Positions 1 through 6,244 of a DNA stretch of 6,244 nt are shown here, in pieces. Source of the DNA: Candidatus Melainabacteria bacterium (GTDB lineage: Bacteria; Cyanobacteriota; Vampirovibrionia; Obscuribacterales; Obscuribacteraceae); assembly GCA_003175915.1 (NCBI GenBank), contig PSRH01000091.1:1-6244 (forward strand), read 5' to 3'. How positions within the stretch are numbered: position 1 is the stretch's first letter; every line of letters starts with the position of its first letter. Under the pieces are notes generated by a model. It did no database searches. It was not told the DNA's origin and saw only the letters and a list, made by a program, of their open reading frames with translations. Both the position numbers and the translations under genes were made by a program.

Positions 1-302
1 TCAAAAATATGTTTCCTGGAAAGACCGCGGTCATTGGGCCCGTCTCCCATCGGCATAAAAACTTTGGTGGCAAGGACGATCGAATCTCTCCTAAAGGACT
101 TAATTGCTTTACCGATTACTTCTTCGCTTTTCCCCGAGCCGTAGACATTGGCAGTATCGAAGAAAGTGATCCCCTTGTCGTAGGCGAAGTGGATTTGCTC
201 AATAGCGTTCCGCTCTTCAATTACGCCGCCGTAAGTAAGCCAGCTGCCAAGCCCAATCTCGCTGACTCGAACGCCCCACTTCCCGATGTTTCGATACTCC
301 AT
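1..302 (-). CDS. Aldo/keto reductase, N-terminal 100 residues (runs off left edge)
   Basis: This is the N-terminal part of an NAD(P)H-dependent aldo/keto reductase, a cytoplasmic TIM-barrel enzyme that reduces carbonyl compounds. The protein begins MEYRNIGKWGVRVSEIGLGS, the usual first strands of the family. FFDTANVYG (residues 47-55) carries the catalytic Asp49 and Tyr54, and LATKV (77-81) carries the catalytic Lys80. The catalytic His would lie beyond the window. GLSRKHI (93-99) is typical of the subgroup related to voltage-gated potassium channel beta subunits and E. coli YghZ. The ATG start at 302-300 is supported by a GAGGG Shine-Dalgarno at 313-309, six bases upstream. The gene begins 18 bases after the permease stop, so the two are probably cotranscribed. 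About two thirds of the usual 310-340 residues are missing because of the window edge, not because of visible damage. The substrate cannot be predicted. Confidence 0.93.
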   Translation of the reverse strand, partial: MEYRNIGKWGVRVSEIGLGSWLTYGGVIEERNAIEQIHFAYDKGITFFDTANVYGSGKSEEVIGKAIKSFRRDSIVLATKVFMPMGDGPNDRGLSRKHIF

Positions 303-320
303 GGCTGACCCTCTAAATTG

Positions 321-1679
321 TCATGTCTTCTCATTGACTAGCAAAGTCGGCTGCGGCATCTGCCTCAGGGGCAGGTAGAAAATGCAGATAATACCAGGTA
401 TGGAAGAAAAGAAACTGAAAAGAAAGAAGTTTTGATAGCCGAGCCAATTGGCGAGATAACCGCTAACTGCGCCTGGACCTACCAGACCAATTGCCATCAG
501 CGCAGTCGCCATAGCGTAGTGAGCGGCTCGATATTCTGATTTTACGACGCTCAACAAAAATACCGTATAAGTGGTGAATCCCAAGCCATAAGCAAACTGT
601 TCCAAGGCATTGGCTGCGGCTACTACGATCAGACCGGGCTTGAAAATGGCCAGCAACCAGTAAAGCAAGATCGCTCCATTCTGAAAGATTGCCGCAGGAA
701 GAAGGCAGCGTCTGAGATCATATTTCGCCACTAAAATCCCGCCTATGATTCCACCAATGAGCAGCGCTCCAACACCTACCGTTCCGTAAATCAACCCAAC
801 CTGGGCAGTAGAAACTCCCAGCCCTCCTTTTTCTGGTGGATCTAAAAGGAACGGCTGAGCCATCTTAAGCAAGAAAGCATCTCCACTTCTAAAGGTAAGA
901 ATATAGAAGACAGTGACAGCAAATCTCGGCTGATCGGCAAAGGAAACAAACGCGTCAGTAAACTGCCTGATGCGACTAGGGGGATTGCCCTGCCCGGAAG
1001 CGCTAGCCACCTCTTGCTTGCCGGAAGCATTTAAGGAGATTGGCGGCTTCGGCAAAAAGACCAGATGCCAAGCAGTGGCGACTGCGAAAACAACAGCACA
1101 GATAACGAACGCCAGAGCCCATGCTTCCACGACGGCTTTCGGTGAACTTTTTGCCTGCTCCATGTAGTAGCCTGCCAGTGAAACCATTGCTCCCGATCCG
1201 AATAGCCATGCCGCCCGATAGGCCGTGTTGCGAATTCCCACATAGAATGCCTGCTCTTCTTTGTTCAGCGCGTCCATGTAAAAGCCGTCAATAGCTATGT
1301 CCAGCGTGGCTGAGGCAAAGGCAATCAAAGCGAAGACCACAAGATAGGTATTCAATCCGGCCTGAGTCAAAATTGCCCCGCTTAGTACGAAAAGCAAGAC
1401 GCACAGTATCAAATGCGATACCAGGATCCATCGGCGCCGGGTAAACAATAGGTCAATAAGAGGTGCCCAGGCAAATTTAATCGTCCAGGGGATATAGAGA
1501 AGGCTGGTGTAGAATCCAATCACAGAATTGTCGAAATTCAAATTCTTGAGTAGAACTACCGACATGAGATTGACGATTGCATTTGGCAACCCTTCAATGA
1601 AATAAAGGCTAGGTATATACCAGGCTGGCGACGGGGCTTTGCACCCCTTCTCGCTGATCGGTTCTTTAGAGCGCTCCAA
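321..1679 (-). CDS. AmpG-like major facilitator superfamily permease
   Basis: This is a 452-residue inner-membrane transporter of the major facilitator superfamily, with about 12 hydrophobic segments. It resembles the AmpG/PAT branch, whose characterised members import anhydro-muropeptides for cell-wall recycling or move acetyl-CoA. Visible family signatures are LYFIEGLPNAI (25-35) in the first helix, KFAWAPLID (68-76) followed by the cytoplasmic RRRW loop (81-84), ATLDIAIDGFYMDAL (124-138), a central hydrophilic linker at about 210-245, FRSGDAFL (263-270) and LEQFAYGLGF (359-368). The start is TTG: an in-frame TAG lies immediately upstream and the next Met is residue 39, inside the first membrane region. 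An AAAGGGG Shine-Dalgarno five bases before the TTG supports this. It is the first gene of a probable two-gene unit with the aldo/keto reductase. The family call is firm; muropeptide as the substrate is only an inference from resemblance. Confidence 0.88.
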   Translation of the reverse strand: MERSKEPISEKGCKAPSPAWYIPSLYFIEGLPNAIVNLMSVVLLKNLNFDNSVIGFYTSLLYIPWTIKFAWAPLIDLLFTRRRWILVSHLILCVLLFVLSGAILTQAGLNTYLVVFALIAFASATLDIAIDGFYMDALNKEEQAFYVGIRNTAYRAAWLFGSGAMVSLAGYYMEQAKSSPKAVVEAWALAFVICAVVFAVATAWHLVFLPKPPISLNASGKQEVASASGQGNPPSRIRQFTDAFVSFADQPRFAVTVFYILTFRSGDAFLLKMAQPFLLDPPEKGGLGVSTAQVGLIYGTVGVGALLIGGIIGGILVAKYDLRRCLLPAAIFQNGAILLYWLLAIFKPGLIVVAAANALEQFAYGLGFTTYTVFLLSVVKSEYRAAHYAMATALMAIGLVGPGAVSGYLANWLGYQNFFLFSFFSSIPGIICIFYLPLRQMPQPTLLVNEKT

Positions 1680-1684
1680 CTAAA

Positions 1685-1691
1685 CCCCTTT
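1685..1691 (-). promoter_or_regulatory. Ribosome binding site fixing the TTG start of the permease
   Basis: On the minus strand this reads AAAGGGG and sits five bases before the TTG at 1679-1677. The frame is closed by TAG at 1682-1680, directly before the TTG, so no longer in-frame product is possible. No ATG lies near the expected N-terminus. The site therefore decides the start. Confidence 0.6.
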
Positions 1692-1755
1692 GATAGATAG
1701 CTTGACCAATCTCAACCAGTTTACAATCCCTGTCGCCTTAGAGGTAAACACATTA

Positions 1756-1783
1756 TTGCGAATGCGGATTATCGCTTTATAGA
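1756..1783 (+). promoter_or_regulatory. Weak sigma-70-like promoter candidate for the aconitase unit
   Basis: TTGCGA (1756-1761) and TATAGA (1778-1783) each match four of six consensus bases and are separated by 16 bases. Transcription would start near 1790 and give a leader of about 75 bases before the aconitase ATG. The match is modest and could be chance in AT-rich DNA. The organism's own promoter consensus is unknown. Confidence 0.25.
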
Positions 1784-1836
1784 GGGGTAAGATAGAACTA
1801 GAGTAACTTGCCATAAGAAACTTGAGCAAAATGCAG

Positions 1837-1849
1837 GTCGCTAAGCGAC
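1837..1849 (+). promoter_or_regulatory. Perfect inverted repeat in the aconitase leader
   Basis: GTCGC (1837-1841) and GCGAC (1845-1849) are perfect complements around a TAA loop. The repeat ends two bases before the purine-rich Shine-Dalgarno region (AAGAGAG, 1852-1858) and 16 bases before the ATG. It could form a small RNA hairpin that affects translation initiation, or be a half-site pair for a DNA-binding protein. With five-base arms it could also be chance. Confidence 0.25.
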
Positions 1850-1865
1850 GTAAGAGAGAATCAGA

Positions 1866-4133
1866 ATGAGCCATCTAGACCTGAACGATGTCAAAAGACT
1901 GTACGAAAAGCTGCCGGAAAGGTATAAACAGGCAAAATCGGTGTATGGTCGTCCATTGACCCTAGCCGAAAAAATACTGACAGCACATTTAGATCAGCCT
2001 CCCAAGAGTGGGCCCGTTCGAGGGGAAACCTACGCATTGGTTAAACCGGATCGCGTGGCCATGCAGGATGCAACGGCACAGATGGCGCTACTCCAATTCA
2101 TGCAAGGGCAATTTAAAACGGTAGCTGTGCCTACAACAGTGCATTGCGATCACCTTATCCAGGCCCGAGTTGGCGCAGACTCTGATATGCAGCAGGCTCT
2201 GGACGAGAATAAAGAAGTATATGACTTTCTCAAGTCGGCAAGTAACAAACATGGTATCGGCTTTTGGAAACCTGGTGCGGGCATTATTCACCAGGTAATT
2301 CTGGAGAACTATGCCTTTCCTGGTGCGCTCATGATCGGCACCGATTCGCACACACCAAATGCTGGCGGTTTAGGCATGTTGGCTATTGGAGTGGGCGGCG
2401 CCGATGCCGTCGACGTGATGGCTGGGGAACCTTGGGGTATCAGATGGCCGAAACTGATTGGCGTCAAATTGAAGGGGAAATTAAACGGCTGGACGGCGCC
2501 AAAAGACATCATCCTCAAGCTGGCCGGCATTCTTACTGTGGCAGGCGGAACTGGAGCAATCATTGAATACTTCGGGCCTGGCACAAAATCAATCAGTTGC
2601 ACCGGTAAAGGGACAATTACAAATATGGGGGCTGAGCTGGGAGCGACCACATCCGTTTTTCCCTTTGATGAGCGCATGTCCAAGTATTTGAGAGCAACTC
2701 GCCGGTCTGAAGTGGCCGACCTGGCCGAGCAATATGCCGGCTATTTGACAGCTGACCCGGAAATCGAAAGCAAACCGGAAACTTACTTCGATCGCATCGT
2801 TGAGATTGATTTGGACACACTCGAGCCATACATCGTCGGTCCTCATTCTCCGGATGTAGCCAGACCTATCTCGCAATTAGCTGCGGATGTAAAATCTCAC
2901 GGTTATCCAGACAAATTGCGTTTTGCTTTGATTGGCAGTTGCACCAATTCTTCCTATGAAGATATGAGTCGCGCCGCTCAGGTAGCTCAACAAGGCGTCG
3001 ACCATGGACTGAAGGCCAACTGTGGCTTCATGATCACACCTGGTTCCGAGCAAATCTACAAGACCATCAATCGCGACGGACAACTAAAGGTATTGGAAGA
3101 AATGGGTGGAACTGTTCTGGCGAACGCCTGTGGACCATGCATAGGTCAATGGAAACGCGAGGACATCCAGCCTGGTGAAACCAATTCGATCTTGACGTCC
3201 TATAATCGCAACTTCCAAAAGCGTAACGATGGCAACGCCGAGACGCTGGCGTTTATCGGTAGTCCCGAGCTCGTTACAGCACTTGCTTTCGCTGGCAGCC
3301 TCACCTTTAACCCTCTCAAAGACAAACTGAAAGCCCCGGATGGAGCAATGGTTGCCCTGGAACCACCGGCGGCACCAGACCTGCCCTCAGCCGGATTCAT
3401 TTCTGAAGACTCGGGTTATGTCGCTCCAGCCAAAGACGGCGACAAAGTAACCGTAATTGTCGATCCGAAAAGCGAGCGGTTGCAGCTTCTTGAACCTTTT
3501 CAACCATGGGACGGAAAGGACTATGTGGACCTACCAATTCTCCTGAAGGCTCAAGGCAAGTGCACTACCGATCACATTTCGCCTGCTGGCTCCTGGCTAA
3601 GATACCGCGGCCATCTCGATAAGATCAGTGACAACATGTTCACCGGTGCATCGAACGCTTTCACAAAATCTCCAGGCACCGGTATAGACATCTTGTCCGG
3701 CGAGACATCATCTCTTCCCAAAATCGCCAGGCACTATAAGAGCGAAGGATTAAGCTGGGTAGTCGTCGGTGATCAGAACTATGGTGAAGGCTCCAGCCGC
3801 GAACATGCAGCCATGTCCCCTCGTTTTCTCGGTTGCAAAGCTGTAATTGTCAGAAGCTTCGCCCGCATACATGAGACTAACCTGAAAAAGCAGGGAATAT
3901 TGGCACTTGTCTTTGCTCACCCTGCTGACTATGACAAGGTGCAGGAAAAGGACAGGTTAAGTATCACCGGCTTAGCATTGCTTGCTCCGAATAAGAACGT
4001 TGAAGTAACAATCAAGCACGCCGATGGCAAAAGCGAAAAAATCCAGGTTAAGCACACCATGACCGAGGAACAAATTGCCTGGTTTAAAGCTGGTTCCGCG
4101 CTCAATCTGATCAAGCAGAGAAATAAGGGCTGA
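1866..4133 (+). CDS. acn: Aconitate hydratase, mitochondrial type (aconitase)
   Basis: This cytoplasmic TCA-cycle enzyme interconverts citrate and isocitrate through cis-aconitate using a [4Fe-4S] cluster. The 755-residue protein is complete and co-linear with mitochondrial ACO2 and its bacterial counterparts, not with the longer AcnA or AcnB. Cluster ligands are Cys359 (IGSCTNSSYEDM), Cys422 and Cys425 (ANACGPCIGQW), with the same spacing as mitochondrial 385/448/451. Other active-site elements are VPTTVHCDHLIQ (88-99), GTDSHTPNAGGLGM (158-171), TTDHISPAGSWLRYRGH (567-583) and GEGSSREHAA (640-649), which holds the catalytic serine and arginine. The swivelling C-terminal domain covers about 545-755 and ends in the typical WFKAGSALN. 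The ATG lies seven bases after a weak purine-rich ribosome binding site (1852-1858). There is no targeting peptide, as expected for a bacterium. It leads a tight four-gene series. No key residue is missing. Confidence 0.97.
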   Translation: MSHLDLNDVKRLYEKLPERYKQAKSVYGRPLTLAEKILTAHLDQPPKSGPVRGETYALVKPDRVAMQDATAQMALLQFMQGQFKTVAVPTTVHCDHLIQARVGADSDMQQALDENKEVYDFLKSASNKHGIGFWKPGAGIIHQVILENYAFPGALMIGTDSHTPNAGGLGMLAIGVGGADAVDVMAGEPWGIRWPKLIGVKLKGKLNGWTAPKDIILKLAGILTVAGGTGAIIEYFGPGTKSISCTGKGTITNMGAELGATTSVFPFDERMSKYLRATRRSEVADLAEQYAGYLTADPEIESKPETYFDRIVEIDLDTLEPYIVGPHSPDVARPISQLAADVKSHGYPDKLRFALIGSCTNSSYEDMSRAAQVAQQGVDHGLKANCGFMITPGSEQIYKTINRDGQLKVLEEMGGTVLANACGPCIGQWKREDIQPGETNSILTSYNRNFQKRNDGNAETLAFIGSPELVTALAFAGSLTFNPLKDKLKAPDGAMVALEPPAAPDLPSAGFISEDSGYVAPAKDGDKVTVIVDPKSERLQLLEPFQPWDGKDYVDLPILLKAQGKCTTDHISPAGSWLRYRGHLDKISDNMFTGASNAFTKSPGTGIDILSGETSSLPKIARHYKSEGLSWVVVGDQNYGEGSSREHAAMSPRFLGCKAVIVRSFARIHETNLKKQGILALVFAHPADYDKVQEKDRLSITGLALLAPNKNVEVTIKHADGKSEKIQVKHTMTEEQIAWFKAGSALNLIKQRNKG

Positions 4134-4147
4134 GTTTTATCGGCGAC

Positions 4148-4152
4148 GGGAG
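4148..4152 (+). promoter_or_regulatory. Ribosome binding site supporting the TTG start at 4160
   Basis: GGGAG lies seven bases before the TTG at 4160-4162. The same frame is open only back to the TAA at 4124-4126, and no ATG or GTG lies between. TTG is therefore the best start for the membrane protein. Confidence 0.5.
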
Positions 4153-4159
4153 CTGTGCC

Positions 4160-4774
4160 TTGTCTTTCGTTGAAGAAGTTCGCCAGATTCGCAATTCTCT
4201 TCTGCGTCCGAAAGAGCAACTTGTCAATTTTAACGCCCAAGCGGCCACGACCAAAACTATTCCATATGGACTGTGGATTTGTTTAGCGCTACTGGCCGTA
4301 ATCGGCACCACAACCTACGGCGCCTCCTTAGGTTATGTGTACAGCTCCCGGTTTCTCAACCCCCTTGTACTTTTATGGGTGACCGCCGTTCTCACTGGGC
4401 CCGCGGGCATTTCCTGGTTGATATTTGGATTGGTTCTCACCTGGTTTACCCGGTTGAACCCACTTACCGGCTGCTACGTGTGCCTGATCACTATGGCCTA
4501 CGGAGGAATGATTCTCATGTTAGCTTCCCTAGTTAACCTCGTCATGGGAATGAGCAGACCAGCTATGACTGTTGCGGAAGACATTTGTGGTTTCAACGAA
4601 ATCTTCCTTATAATCTTGGATGTGCTTATGGCCTGGTTTTTCACGGCACAAATGCGTGCCCTCGGGAAGCCAATCTGGAAAACCCTAACAGCATGGGTGA
4701 TCGTTCTAAATGGCAGCTTTCTACTACTTTCAGTCCTAGTGAGCACCACCCTGTTAGCAGCGCTCGGTTCCTGA
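4160..4774 (+). CDS. Uncharacterised multi-pass membrane protein
   Basis: I do not recognise this 204-residue protein. It has a short charged, presumably cytoplasmic N-terminus (1-35, with VRQIRNSLLRPKEQ), then about five hydrophobic segments near residues 37-60, 66-97 (possibly two helices), 104-130, 146-164 and 175-200. Small charged loops follow at MSRPAMTVAEDICGF (131-145) and AQMRALGKPIWK (163-174). Cysteines occur at 41, 105, 108 and 143. Cys105 and Cys108 form a CxxC-like pair (GCYVC) at the start of a membrane helix. The general layout recalls small Yip1-like membrane proteins, but I see no diagnostic motif. The start is TTG behind a GGGAG site, 26 bases after the aconitase stop. The DCC-family gene follows 21 bases downstream, so coexpression with a thiol-redox protein is likely. 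Its hydrophobicity and position in the series argue that it is a real gene. Confidence 0.8.
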   Translation: MSFVEEVRQIRNSLLRPKEQLVNFNAQAATTKTIPYGLWICLALLAVIGTTTYGASLGYVYSSRFLNPLVLLWVTAVLTGPAGISWLIFGLVLTWFTRLNPLTGCYVCLITMAYGGMILMLASLVNLVMGMSRPAMTVAEDICGFNEIFLIILDVLMAWFFTAQMRALGKPIWKTLTAWVIVLNGSFLLLSVLVSTTLLAALGS

Positions 4775-4795
4775 AAAGATAGAGGACGGGTTGAG

Positions 4796-5239
4796 ATGGA
4801 GCAGGAAATTCAGAAAAAGCTTTCTGGCAAACACTTGATTTTGTACGATGGTGTTTGCGCCCTCTGCAATGGATTCAATAAATTCGTATTACCTCGCGAC
4901 AAAAGAGACGTCTTCCGATTTGCATCGCTTCAAAGTCCATTTGCCCGGGAAATATTGGACGGCTTCGGCCGCAGCGCTTCTGCATTGAATACAATATATG
5001 TAATCGCAAATTTCGGATTGCCCGAGCAAAGCCTCAAGGAACGCGCTGATGCAGCTCTTTTTGTTCTTGACCAAATCGGCGGGCTTTACAGTTTTTCTAG
5101 AGTGTTGCGGGTGTTTCCCCGATCGTTGTTGGACCAGATCTATAATTTTATAGCCAAAAATCGGTATAGACTTTTCGGCAAATATGAAACGTGCCTTTTG
5201 CCCGATGCCACAAATGCAGAGAAATTTATAGGAGTATAA
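4796..5239 (+). CDS. DCC-family (DUF393) putative thiol-disulfide oxidoreductase
   Basis: This 147-residue protein belongs to the DCC family, named for its N-terminal DxxCxxC motif. Here the motif is LILYDGVCALCNGFNKF, with Asp18, Cys21 and Cys24. Further family features are FRFASLQSPFAREIL (40-54), the ERADAAL segment (82-88), and the C-terminal YRLFGKYETCLLP (124-136) with Cys133. The family is small, thioredoxin-like in outline and predicted to be redox active; the substrate is generally unknown. There is no signal peptide, so it is probably cytoplasmic or membrane-associated through a partner. The ATG has an AGAGGA ribosome binding site nine bases upstream. The gene lies between a membrane protein (21 bases before) and the SUFU gene (7 bases after). 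DCC genes are often found next to membrane-protein genes in other bacteria, which fits the upstream neighbour. Confidence 0.92.
   Translation: MEQEIQKKLSGKHLILYDGVCALCNGFNKFVLPRDKRDVFRFASLQSPFAREILDGFGRSASALNTIYVIANFGLPEQSLKERADAALFVLDQIGGLYSFSRVLRVFPRSLLDQIYNFIAKNRYRLFGKYETCLLPDATNAEKFIGV
5230..5234 (+). promoter_or_regulatory. Ribosome binding site of the SUFU gene inside the DCC gene end
   Basis: AGGAG lies within the last codons of the DCC gene, 12 bases before the SUFU ATG at 5247. The spacing is rather long. Its position across the preceding stop codon suggests translational coupling. Confidence 0.45.
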
Positions 5240-5246
5240 ACCGATC

Positions 5247-6244
5247 ATGGAAAGCAATAATGATCCCGAAGCATTAGGCTGGGAGGCGATCGATAAAGCG
5301 CTTGCGCCTATTTATGGCGATCAACAGCCGCTCCACTATGGCACCCTCATAAAGTACAGCTTTGGCGGTCCAGATCCACTCGATGGAATATCCGTATACC
5401 GCTCAGACAAGGGTATTCCGCACTGGCATTATGTCAGCTACGGATTTACTGAACTCTATGCGAAAGAAAGTGAAAACCAGGATTACAGCGGCTTTGGCTT
5501 TGAACTGACGATGCGCCTGGTGCGTAATCCAAATGAGGAACCACCAGCCTGGCCAATATCGCTAATGCAAAATTTTGCCCGCTATGTGTTTTCTAGCGGG
5601 AACATCTTTGAAGTGGGTCATTATCTCGATTGCAACGGACCGGTTGCTCTTGAAACCGATACGGAATTGAAAGCCGTCATTTTTGTTGAAGATCCCGAAC
5701 TAAAATCGATCAATACACCCCACGGAAAAGTATTGTTTTTGCAAATCGTCTGCGTAACCCTGGACGAACTGCAAGCAGCTAAGCGTTGGAACACTTTAGG
5801 AGTGGCAAGCCTTTTGAACAAACGAGTTCCCTTGATGATTACCGACCTTAAGCGTCGCTCCATTTTGACCGAGCCGTCTGCTGTTCAAGAAATTGAAGAA
5901 GGAGTTTTGCAAGATGGCTCCAGCACTGGCAGCCTCTTTGTCACTCAAATCGACTACAAAGTAGGGATTCTGGGAAAATGCCAAGTGACACTCGGTGCCA
6001 TCGCTATTTTAGACTTACAGTCGCTCTTACCAGCGCGCCTTGGACATGGGAATCCATTGATTCTGGCAGGCGGGGAACGAGTCGTTCGGCTGGAACCTGC
6101 TGAAAACTTCTCATGCAGAGAAAAGGATGGATTCTTGACCATCGGTCTTACCAGAGGTGACTCCGAGGCATTGATCAAGAACCTTTCGAGCAAAGCGGGC
6201 GAATATAAAGTTTGCGACGGTTTGACAATCAAAGTGGAAAAAAC
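5247..6244 (+). CDS. Suppressor of fused (SUFU) family protein, runs off right edge
   Basis: The frame is open from the ATG at 5247 to the window end, giving 332 residues. It matches the SUFU domain known from the Hedgehog-pathway regulator of animals and from many bacterial proteins of mostly unknown role. Shared segments are LIKYSFGGPDPLDGISVYR (34-52), PHWHYVSYGFTELYA (58-72), SGFGFELTMRL (81-91), PPAWPISLMQNFARYVF (99-115), TPHGKVLFLQIV (157-168), LDELQAAKRWNTLGVASLL (172-190) and LMITDLKRRS (196-205). After EEGVLQDGSS (217-226) the chain continues with LLPARLGHGNPLIL (260-273) and a Leu-rich stretch at 305-315, resembling the C-terminal domain of full-length animal SUFU. No signal peptide or membrane segment is seen, so it is cytoplasmic. 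It starts seven bases after the DCC stop and is probably cotranscribed. In some bacteria SUFU proteins act as toxin-immunity proteins, but no toxin is visible here. The real C-terminus lies outside the window. Confidence 0.93.
   Translation, partial: MESNNDPEALGWEAIDKALAPIYGDQQPLHYGTLIKYSFGGPDPLDGISVYRSDKGIPHWHYVSYGFTELYAKESENQDYSGFGFELTMRLVRNPNEEPPAWPISLMQNFARYVFSSGNIFEVGHYLDCNGPVALETDTELKAVIFVEDPELKSINTPHGKVLFLQIVCVTLDELQAAKRWNTLGVASLLNKRVPLMITDLKRRSILTEPSAVQEIEEGVLQDGSSTGSLFVTQIDYKVGILGKCQVTLGAIAILDLQSLLPARLGHGNPLILAGGERVVRLEPAENFSCREKDGFLTIGLTRGDSEALIKNLSSKAGEYKVCDGLTIKVEK

Larger units (their letters stand above)
1680..1865. other. Divergent intergenic region between permease and aconitase
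   Basis: This 186-base region separates two divergently transcribed units and must supply both start regions unless transcription enters from outside the window. It is AT-richer than the flanking genes around 1740-1830. A minus-strand reading frame of 64 codons crosses it from 1874 to 1680. That frame has no recognisable domain and begins inside the aconitase start, so it is not called a gene. No convincing minus-strand promoter was found by eye. Weak forward promoter hexamers and a short inverted repeat are listed separately. Confidence 0.7.

Noticed and set aside
9..308. 99-codon plus-strand reading frame at the left edge
   Set aside because: It is antisense to the aldo/keto reductase, whose catalytic motifs are clear on the minus strand.
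1680..1874. 64-codon minus-strand reading frame directly before the permease, in the same frame and ending in TAG next to the TTG
   Set aside because: It starts inside the aconitase start, has no recognisable motif, and the permease has its own ribosome binding site. It is most likely intergenic DNA that happens to be open.
2309..2683. 124-codon minus-strand reading frame inside the aconitase gene
   Set aside because: It lies opposite highly conserved aconitase sequence and shows only low-complexity Pro/Ala-rich translation; a shadow of the real gene.
4134..4159. Possible terminator between aconitase and the membrane protein
   Set aside because: Only 26 bases are present, with no inverted repeat followed by a T run; the downstream ribosome binding site occupies part of it.
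4889..5257. 122-codon minus-strand reading frame over the DCC gene
   Set aside because: It is antisense to a gene with a clear DxxCxxC motif and has no domain of its own.
5621..6232. Three minus-strand reading frames (62-92 codons) in the last 600 bases
   Set aside because: All are antisense to the SUFU coding frame, which stays open throughout with recognisable family motifs.

Overview
The window is 6.2 kb of ordinary, gene-dense bacterial chromosome of roughly even base composition (estimated by eye). It holds six protein genes in two divergent groups. No rRNA, tRNA, CRISPR array, insertion sequence or phage gene was seen. The phylum cannot be fixed. The aconitase is of the mitochondrial type, common in Bacteroidota and some other phyla, and two genes appear to start with TTG behind purine-rich Shine-Dalgarno (SD) sequences. 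An environmental bacterium is likely, but this is inference.

Left arm (minus strand, positions 1-1679): an AmpG-like major facilitator permease is followed after 18 bases by an aldo/keto reductase. The reductase runs off the left edge, leaving its first 100 residues. The two look like one transcript.

Centre (1680-1865): a 186-base divergent intergenic region must hold the promoters for both arms. It contains a weak forward promoter candidate and a small perfect inverted repeat just before the aconitase ribosome binding site.

Right arm (plus strand, 1866-6244): four genes follow each other with gaps of 26, 21 and 7 bases. They are a complete mitochondrial-type aconitase (TCA cycle), an unrecognised multi-pass membrane protein, a DCC-family (DUF393) putative thiol-disulfide oxidoreductase, and a Suppressor-of-fused (SUFU) homologue that runs off the right edge. 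The aconitase has its iron-sulfur cysteines and catalytic serine.

The most notable observation is the SUFU homologue. It resembles the animal Hedgehog-pathway protein along its N-terminal domain and probably into the C-terminal domain, yet it sits at the end of an apparent housekeeping operon rather than beside a visible toxin gene. How these four products cooperate, if they do, is not known from the sequence.
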